Shown: piece after piece, positions 58,594-64,000 of the stretch
Layout of the letters: every line of letters starts with the position of its first letter
How positions within the stretch are numbered: the first letter of the stretch is position 1
Source: CAJCJE01 sp963818685
GTDB taxonomy: Bacteria > Actinomycetota > Actinomycetes > Mycobacteriales > Pseudonocardiaceae
Reading direction: 5' to 3'
Assembly (NCBI GenBank): GCA_963818685.1
Contig: CAWFTJ010000007.1
Location: 434,001-498,000, forward strand
DNA: 64,000 nt
Position numbers and translations under genes: made by a program
Notes under the pieces: model-generated
Seen by the model: only the letters and a program-made list of their open reading frames with translations
Databases searched by the model: none
Told to the model about the DNA's origin: nothing

Positions 58594-59742
58594 ATGAAGA
58601 TCACTGACGTTGAGACGTTCCTCGTCGCGCCGCGCTGGCTGTTCCTGAAGATCAGCACGGACGAGGGGGTCGTCGGCTGGGGAGAGCCAGTGGTCGAGGG
58701 GCGCGCCGAGACCGTGCGCGCCGCCGTGCACGAACTCGCCGACCTCGTGCGCGGTCAGGACCCGCTGCGCATCGAGGAACACTGGCAGGTGTTGCGGCGG
58801 GCCGGTTTCTACCGGGGCGGGCCGGTGCTGTCCAGCGCGCTCGCCGGCTACGACCACGCGCTGTGGGACATCGCGGGCAAGGTCCGCGGCGTGCCGGTGC
58901 ACGAGCTGCTGGGCGGGCCGGTGCGCGACCGGGTCCGGGTGTACTCGTGGGTCGGCGGCGACCGGCCGGGTCACCTCGCCGAGGCCGTCGCCGACCAGGT
59001 CGAGCGCGGTTTCACCGCGGTCAAGATGAACGCGGTCGGCCCGCTCACCGCGATCGCCTCACCCGCCGAGGCCAACGGCGTGCTGGCCAGGGCTCGCGAG
59101 GCGCGCGAGGTGCTCGGGCCGGACCGCGACCTCGCCATCGACTTCCACGGCCGCGTGTCACCCGCCATGGCGCGCCGCCTGCTGCGCATGCTGGAGGAGG
59201 TGCAGCCGATGTTCGTCGAGGAGCCGATCCTTGCCGAAACCCAGGGCGACGCGCTCGCCTCCCTGGTCGCCTGCTCCGGCGTGCCCATCGCCACCGGCGA
59301 GCGCCTCTACTCCCGCTGGGATTTCAAACCGGCGCTCGATGCGGGTGTCGCTGTGCTGCAACCCGATCCCTCGCACGCGGGCGGCATCTCCGAGTTGCGC
59401 AGGATCGGCGCGCTTGCCGAGATCTACGGCGCGAGTCTCGCCCCGCACTGTCCACTCGGGCCGATCTTGCTCGCCGCGAGCCTCCAGGTGGCTTTCGCCA
59501 CACCGAACTTCCTGATCCAGGAACAGAGCCTGCGCATGCAGTACAACATCGGCACCGAGTTCACCGCCTACCTCATCGACTCGTCCCCGTTCGACTTCGT
59601 CGACGGCTACGCCGCCCGACCGCTGAAACCCGGCCTCGGCATCGAGGTCGACGAGGCCGGTGTTCGTCGCGCCGCCGAAATCGGGCACAACTGGCGCTCC
59701 CCGGTGTGGCGCCACGAGGACGGCAGCCTCGCCGAGTGGTGA
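58594..59742 (+). CDS. dgoD: D-galactonate dehydratase
   Basis: A 382-residue enolase-superfamily enzyme. It matches E. coli DgoD along its length: MKITDVETFLVAPRW, VGWGEPVVEGRAETV, RAGFYRGGPVLSSALAGYD, YSWVGGDRPG, IDFHGRVS (D and H), EEP, ATGERLYSR, SHAGGISE, LAPHCPLGPI (H) and the terminal WRHEDGSLAEW. It dehydrates D-galactonate to 2-keto-3-deoxy-galactonate. AAAGG precedes ATG 58594. It is intact although the genes on both sides are broken. Kinase and aldolase steps are not in this window. Confidence 0.94.
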   Translation: MKITDVETFLVAPRWLFLKISTDEGVVGWGEPVVEGRAETVRAAVHELADLVRGQDPLRIEEHWQVLRRAGFYRGGPVLSSALAGYDHALWDIAGKVRGVPVHELLGGPVRDRVRVYSWVGGDRPGHLAEAVADQVERGFTAVKMNAVGPLTAIASPAEANGVLARAREAREVLGPDRDLAIDFHGRVSPAMARRLLRMLEEVQPMFVEEPILAETQGDALASLVACSGVPIATGERLYSRWDFKPALDAGVAVLQPDPSHAGGISELRRIGALAEIYGASLAPHCPLGPILLAASLQVAFATPNFLIQEQSLRMQYNIGTEFTAYLIDSSPFDFVDGYAARPLKPGLGIEVDEAGVRRAAEIGHNWRSPVWRHEDGSLAEW

Positions 59743-60321
59743 CTAATCCTTCTCGAAGTCCGTTGGTACGCGTTGGCCGAGCTTGACCGCGAGACCGGTC
59801 ATCGCGTTCCAGGTGATGACCTCGGTGCCGCTTGAGCACACCACGATCACGCTGGTGCCGACGACCGCGGCGAGCAGCTTGTTGGTTCCGTTGCCGAACA
59901 GGCCGGTGACCCGCTGCTCGTGTGCCCAGATCCGGGTCGAGCCGGCGAACGCCTCGATCGCGACGTCCTGCTCGCTGTGCACCCGGACCGCGCCCTGGGT
60001 GCGCAGCCCGCGCTCCTTGATCTGCTCGAACTCGGCGTGCGCGTCCTCCATGGACACCAGCGGCGTCATCTGCGTCCAGATCCACTGCCGCACCGCGCGG
60101 TTCTGCAACGACCGGAACGCGGTCACGCTGCCCGCCTCGCGCGCCCGCCGAGCCCATTCGGTCGCCGGTCCCTTGGTACCGGTTGGCCAGGTCTTCTCGC
60201 TCATCTTGCGCCAGCCGCTGCCCGGCAGATCCGCACCGGTCAGCAGCCGGGCCAGCGCATCGCGTTTCGCGGGCGAAGCCCCGAAGAGGTTGGCTATCGC
60301 GCCGAGCCGTTCAACTACCAC
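59743..60321 (-). CDS. Hypothetical protein cotranscribed with GntR
   Basis: A 192-residue protein from GTG 60321, directly after the GntR stop codon. Segments include LFGASPAKRDALARLLTG, SLQNRAVRQWIWTQMTPL and FAGSTRIWAHEQRVTGLFGNG. It is soluble with mixed alpha/beta character and a C-terminal hydrophobic stretch (LLAAVVGTSVIVVCSSGTEV). No family is recognised. Coupling to GntR suggests a regulatory or accessory role, but that is inference. Confidence 0.65.
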   Translation of the reverse strand: MVVERLGAIANLFGASPAKRDALARLLTGADLPGSGWRKMSEKTWPTGTKGPATEWARRAREAGSVTAFRSLQNRAVRQWIWTQMTPLVSMEDAHAEFEQIKERGLRTQGAVRVHSEQDVAIEAFAGSTRIWAHEQRVTGLFGNGTNKLLAAVVGTSVIVVCSSGTEVITWNAMTGLAVKLGQRVPTDFEKD

Positions 60322-61047
60322 CTAACTCCTGCCCTTGCGTTTCGTGATTTTCTGCTTGGCGGCGACCCGCTGGAAGTCGTCGGTCGCCTTGTCAACCAAC
60401 GCCCGCATGGCACCCTCCGCGCCGTCCGCGTCGCGCTCCCGGATCGCCTCGAACACGGTGCGGTGGCTGGGCACCGGGTCGTCGGCCGGGTCCGCGTTGT
60501 GCACCACCTTGTCGCGCTGGGCCAGTCCGTTGGCGATCACCCGCTCCATCTCGACCAGCAGCGGATTGTGTGTCGCCGCCAGCAGCACGCGGTGGAAGTC
60601 CAGGTCGGCCTCTACCGCGTCGACACTGCCGCTGGCCGCTGCCATCTGGCCGAGCGCCTTGTCCAAAGCTGTCAGATCCTCCTCGGTCGCCCGATCCGCG
60701 GCCAGTCGCGCCGCTGCCGGCTCGACGATCGTGCGCACCTCGGTCAGGTACTCCAGCAGTTCCAGGTCGGGCGGGCCGGCCGACTGCCAGCGCATCACGT
60801 CGCCGTCGAGCAGGTTCCACGAGCTGCGCGGCCGCACGAACGTGCCGCGTTTCTGGCGTGCGTCGATCATTCCCTTGGCGGAGAGCACTTTCAGCGCCTC
60901 GCGCAGCGCGGTCAGGCTGACGTCCAGCTCCTCGCGGAGGCTCGGCAGGTCGAGTGTCGCGCCCGCCGGGATCTCGCCCGACAGGATGCGCATCGCGAGC
61001 GCCTGCACTGTCTGTCCGTGCACGCCGCGCAGCTGGTAGTCAGCCAC
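60322..61047 (-). CDS. GntR-family regulator, DgoR/FadR-like
   Basis: A 241-residue FCD-type regulator. Winged helix DLPSLREELDVSLTALREALKVL (about residues 33-55), KRGTFVRPRSSWNLLDGDVMRW as seen in galactonate-type DgoR proteins, and FCD ligand positions in DLDFHRVLL and PSHRTVFEAI. It probably represses the galactonate/galactoside genes from the two TCATAA-N-TTATGA promoters. It is divergent from the ABC remnant at 61209, with one such operator in between. Confidence 0.92.
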   Translation of the reverse strand: MADYQLRGVHGQTVQALAMRILSGEIPAGATLDLPSLREELDVSLTALREALKVLSAKGMIDARQKRGTFVRPRSSWNLLDGDVMRWQSAGPPDLELLEYLTEVRTIVEPAAARLAADRATEEDLTALDKALGQMAAASGSVDAVEADLDFHRVLLAATHNPLLVEMERVIANGLAQRDKVVHNADPADDPVPSHRTVFEAIRERDADGAEGAMRALVDKATDDFQRVAAKQKITKRKGRS

Positions 61048-61111
61048 CGATCCCTCCGCCCTCCCGCATCAACGCGACCAGTATGCCGCCTCCACCCTGG
61101 CGGTCGTTTGA

Positions 61112-61160
61112 TCATAATTTATGAATACATCTTGACAGCGGCCTGGCGACGTTGCAACCT
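61112..61160 (+). promoter_or_regulatory. GntR-type operator plus promoter, copy 2 (sugar ABC transporter locus)
   Basis: Perfect dyad TCATAA-T-TTATGA (61112-61124), 7-bp gap, TTGACA (61132-61137), 17 bp, CAACCT (61155-61160). The same architecture lies upstream of the galactosidase pseudogene at 56943. The dyad is on the regulator side of the -35, so binding could block both this promoter and that of the GntR gene. Confidence 0.88.
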
Positions 61161-61208
61161 TCCTCACATTCGCCCAAGCCTTGCGGTGACGCGGACAAGG
61201 AGAGCAGC

Positions 61209-62068
61209 CTGACGGGCACTGAAAGACTCGCTCGCAGGCACTTTTTGCGTGGCGTTGCCGGCGTCGGCGCACTCGGCGCCGCCGGCCTGCTCGGTGGCTG
61301 CGTCACATCGGCGGGCGGTGGCGGTGCTCAGAGTTCCGGCGCGGTGAGCATCGAGTCGAACCTGTCCGACTCGACCCAGAAGCCCGCCACGCAACAGCTG
61401 GTCGACGCGTTCAACAACCAGGGCAAGACCCAGGCTTCGCTGAACACGATCGACGCCGAGACCTTCCGCACCCAGCTGCCCACCCTGCTCACCTCCGGCA
61501 CCCCACCGGACGTCTACGGCTCCGCGCTCAGGGCGCTCTCCACCGACCAGCACGGCAGGCAGATCTTCGTCCCGGTCAGCTACTACTGGTGGGGCATGTT
61601 CTACCGGAAGTCCAACTTCGCCAGGTGGGACGTGACCGAACTGGTCGGCGTCTACGACACCCTCACCGCGCTGATCGTCGTGCAGGTCGGCTTCGGCCTC
61701 GGCTTCTACCCGTTCGTCCTACAGGGTTTCATGCGCGCCATCCCCGACGAGATCCAGCAGGCCGCCGTCATCGACGGAGCAACGCCGAGACAGATCTTCC
61801 TGCGCATCATCCTGCCGCTCACCCGTCCCGCCCTCGCCGCGCTCGCGTTCACCTGGTGTTCAACGACCTGCTCTGGTCGATCACGGTCATCCGCACCGAC
61901 ACCAACATGCCGGTCACCCCGGCCCTGATCGGCCTCCAGGGCCAGTACGTGTCCAGCTGGAACGTGATCGCGGCCGGCTCGGTGATCGTCGCCCTGCCCA
62001 CGGTTGTCGTCTTCCTGCGCTTTCAACGCCACTTCGTGTCCGGCCTCGCACTCGGCGCCATCAAGTGA
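61209..62068 (+). pseudogene. Collapsed sugar ABC transporter: binding-protein N-terminus joined to permease C-terminus
   Basis: The first part is a Tat-type lipoprotein binding protein (RRHFLRG, LLGGCVTSAGG, SYYWWGMFYRKSNFARW). At about 61640 it changes to the C-terminal half of a MalG-type permease (FGLGFYPFVLQGFMRAIPDE, QQAAVIDGATPRQIFLRIIL, the EAA loop). Most of the binding protein, all of a MalF-type permease and the first half of MalG are gone. A one-base loss near 61857 shifts frame before VFNDLLWSITVIRTDT. AAGGAG (61197) precedes CTG where ATG is expected (LTGTERLARR). The transporter is not functional as read. Confidence 0.85.
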
Positions 62069-62124
62069 TCGAGTCCGTTGTGGACGAACACAGGACCGTG
62101 CTGCGCCTGGGGTAGAAATGGATT

Positions 62125-62652
62125 ATGCGACCAGAGCCAGGCCAGGTGTTGCACTTCTCGGAGGACCCCACCATCACCCGCTTCGTCCCGCACGTCGTCG
62201 CAACCGCGCGCCAGTCCGAGCCCTATGTCTGGGCGGTCGACGCCGCCCGCTCACCCGACTACTGGTTCCCGCGCCAGTGCCCGCGCGCCATGGCCTGGGT
62301 CAGCGAAGCCACTACCGACGCCGACCGGGAGAAGATCATCGGCGTCGGTAGTGGCGACCGCGTGCATGCCATCGAATACCGCTGGCTGGACGCGCTGCGC
62401 ACGGTGAAGCTGTTCGCCTACCGGCTACCCGCGGCCGCATTCCGCCCGTTCGGCTCGCCCGTGCCCAACGCCCACGTCGCCACCGAACCGGTCGAACCGC
62501 TCGGCCCGGCCGAACCGGTCGGCGACCTGCTGAGCCTGCACGAGCAGGCCGGCACCCAGCTGCGCGTCCTCGCCGACATCGGTCCGTTCTGGCAGGCGGT
62601 GATCACCAGCACCCTCGGCTTCAGCGGAATCCGACTGCGTAACCGTCGCTGA
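62125..62652 (+). CDS. DUF6886-family protein
   Basis: A 175-residue protein with the family opening LHFSEDPTITRFVPHV and AVDAARSPDYWFPRQCPRAMAWV. Members are common in actinomycetes and bacilli; function is unknown. ATG 62125 is used, with a -10-like TAGAAA just before it. It overlaps the convergent erythromycin-esterase-like gene by 32 bp. Confidence 0.88.
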   Translation: MRPEPGQVLHFSEDPTITRFVPHVVATARQSEPYVWAVDAARSPDYWFPRQCPRAMAWVSEATTDADREKIIGVGSGDRVHAIEYRWLDALRTVKLFAYRLPAAAFRPFGSPVPNAHVATEPVEPLGPAEPVGDLLSLHEQAGTQLRVLADIGPFWQAVITSTLGFSGIRLRNRR

Positions 62653-63691
62653 CACACAGCACCGCGGCAGCCCCATCCACGACGGCCTCCGTCACCGGCA
62701 GATACCCGTGCGGCAACGCGGCATCCGCGGGCGTCAACGCGGTCGCGACATCCGTGTCCAGCCGCCAGCCCGCTCCGTCCGGCACCAGCGCGCTGGCCAC
62801 GAAGACGTACTGCTCGTCCAACAGGGCCGCGACGATCTGTCCTGCGGCGATCCAGGTGACCGCGGCATCGCCGGCAGGCGTGTTGCTCGGATGAGTGGGT
62901 TGGAGGTGCACGTTGTGGGCGTTCAACAGCGTCGGCCCGCGCTCCGCCTCGATGGCGTGGATGTCCAACAGGTTCCGTGCCATGATCGCGTCGCGCACCG
63001 CCATCAGTCCACCGATCCGCTTCGGCAGGTCCATCGGCTTGGCCGCCTGCTTGTGATAGCGCAACAGCCCGATGCCCGCGGTCAGGTGAGTCCTGGCCCG
63101 CAGCCAGTCCGCCCGCGAGGCAGGCGTTTGCGCGTCCAGCGTGGCGAGCATGTCATCCGCGATCGAACGCAGCTCGTGCGCCGCCGGCGTGGCGCCCGGC
63201 GACTTGGTCACGTCCAGGATCGCCTCCTCCCGGCTCCAGCGTTCGTCCTCGCCAATCAGATCAGCGAGGTCGATGTCGAGTTTCAGGTAGTCGCGGGCGT
63301 GTTCGAGGTAGCGTCGCGGGCTCTGCGTGCTGGTGTTCTCGGTCGGCGCGTCGCAGCCGTGAAAGCTCAGCCGCTGCTCGGGCGGCCGGTTCTCGTTGTA
63401 CTCGCGCATCCACCCGACCAGCTGCCGATTCGTCTCGAACTCCCCGAATCCGTGGCTGAACCCGTCGCGCATCACCGCGTCGAACTCGCCGATCCCGGCC
63501 CGGACGAAGTCGTCAACGGCCAGCGCCGCCACCCGGTCCGTCTCCAGCACGATCGACCGGAACCCGTGCTCGACCAACCGCGCGAACAACTCGTTGCGAA
63601 CGGACTGGAAGGCGGGTTCCCAATGAGTGGGCTCGCCAAGGGCCAACACGCGGCAGGAGGATGGGACCAGCTCTGCAATGTTCATGCTCAT
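62621..63691 (-). CDS. Erythromycin-esterase family protein
   Basis: About 356 residues of the EreA/EreB-like family. Catalytic-region features are LALGEPTHWEPAFQSVRNELF (the GExTH block), SIVLETD, SHGFGEFETNRQLVGWMREYN and FHGCDAPT. Enzymes of this family hydrolyse the macrolactone ring, but many actinobacterial members have unknown esters as substrates. ATG 63691 is used (63685 is possible). It is divergent from the MerR gene at 63774, its probable regulator. Confidence 0.88.
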   Translation of the reverse strand: MSMNIAELVPSSCRVLALGEPTHWEPAFQSVRNELFARLVEHGFRSIVLETDRVAALAVDDFVRAGIGEFDAVMRDGFSHGFGEFETNRQLVGWMREYNENRPPEQRLSFHGCDAPTENTSTQSPRRYLEHARDYLKLDIDLADLIGEDERWSREEAILDVTKSPGATPAAHELRSIADDMLATLDAQTPASRADWLRARTHLTAGIGLLRYHKQAAKPMDLPKRIGGLMAVRDAIMARNLLDIHAIEAERGPTLLNAHNVHLQPTHPSNTPAGDAAVTWIAAGQIVAALLDEQYVFVASALVPDGAGWRLDTDVATALTPADAALPHGYLPVTEAVVDGAAAVLCVSDGYAVGFR

Positions 63692-63773
63692 GTGTCTCAA
63701 TCGTATCTCTGAATGCTCCGTTGAAACTTCTGCTGAGCTGACCACGTGAACACTCGACTAAAGTCTCAAATCG

Positions 63774-64000
63774 ATGACTAATCTACGGCCCGCGGACCTC
63801 GCCCGCGAACACGGCATCTCGGCCCAGGCCGTCCGCAACTACGAGCGCGACGGCTTCATCCCGGCCGCCGACCGCACCCCGACCGGCTACCGCATCTACA
63901 CCGAGGTGCACCGGGCCGCGCTGCGCGCCTACCTCGCCCTCGTCCGGGCATACGGCTACGAGACGGCGGGCCAGATCATGACCTCGATCAACAACGGCGA
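63774..64000 (+). CDS. MerR-family regulator, N-terminal part (cut by window end)
   Basis: The first 75 codons show the MerR DNA-binding domain: LAREHGISAQAVRNYERDGFIPAADRTPTGYRIYTEVH (shown only in part as motifs LAREHGIS, AVRNYE, GYRIY), then the start of the linker helix. TAAAGT lies 10 bp before the ATG, so a leaderless transcript is possible. It is divergent from the erythromycin-esterase-like gene. The effector domain lies outside the window. Confidence 0.9.
   Translation, partial: MTNLRPADLAREHGISAQAVRNYERDGFIPAADRTPTGYRIYTEVHRAALRAYLALVRAYGYETAGQIMTSINNG

Overview
The window is about 70% GC, with frequent GTG starts and long antisense shadow frames. The gene content is typical of a filamentous actinomycete: a SAV2177-type methyltransferase, XRE regulators with DUF5753 or MmyB domains, the CE1758/CE1759 luciferase-like pair, LigD-type polymerase, DUF2630 and DUF6879. 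A member of the Pseudonocardiales or Streptomycetales is the best guess; genus is not resolvable from the sequence. No phage, transposase, integrase or CRISPR array was seen. The region looks like a chromosomal arm rich in accessory metabolism, with many small regulator-plus-enzyme modules.

Layout: 1-1.5 kb, 3' end of a STAND/TPR protein followed by a small protein with a C-terminal amyloid-signalling-like motif. 1.6-3.6 kb, alkane hydroxylase operon (alkB, rubredoxin, TetR). 3.5-6.3 kb, amidotransferase, SDR, VOC protein and a divergent GntR with a clear operator. 6.3-6.7 kb, small ORF, terminator, tRNA-Leu(CAA), terminator. 6.8-9.5 kb, SDR/LysR pair, methyltransferase, cysteine-free L36. 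9.6-12.2 kb, LLM oxidoreductase, dienelactone hydrolase, LigD-type polymerase. 12.2-17.4 kb, SDR divergent from a ThDP enzyme coupled to a flavin amine oxidase, then a decarboxylase-hydrolase fusion. 17.4-26 kb, four regulator/enzyme modules ending in a P450-ferredoxin-TetR operon. 26-33 kb, metallo-hydrolase, L,D-transpeptidase, small membrane proteins and a three-gene DUF6879/XRE cassette. 33.2-36.8 kb, molybdenum hydroxylase (L-S-M). 36.8-38.8 kb, frameshifted GH9 cellulase. 38.8-44.6 kb, regulator plus heterodimeric ABC exporter and an MFS exporter. 44.7-47.2 kb, ECF sigma factor, exported glycosidase-like protein, S4 protein. 47.2-55 kb, a tightly overlapping quaternary-amine-type catabolic operon with a divergent Rieske oxygenase. 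55-56.9 kb, two-component system. 57-62.1 kb, a decaying galactoside/galactonate cluster with intact dgoD and GntR. 62.1-64 kb, DUF6886 protein, erythromycin-esterase-like protein and a divergent MerR cut by the window end.

The strongest directly readable signals are regulatory. Two promoters 4.2 kb apart (56.94 and 61.11 kb) share the same operator, -35, 17-bp spacer and -10, flanking a GntR/dgoD cluster. Paired palindromes precede the P450 operon and the CE1758 module. A perfect 36-bp inverted repeat covers the ribosome-binding site of an exporter regulator.

All clearly broken genes except one frameshifted SDR are glycan hydrolases or sugar transporters, and that SDR lies in the same sugar cluster, while about 60 other genes are intact. 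This suggests selective loss of a carbohydrate-utilisation capacity rather than general sequence error. Short tandem duplications (12, 15 or 18 bp) recur at gene ends across the window. The best candidate for an unusual system is the STAND/TPR plus small amyloid-motif protein pair at the left edge.
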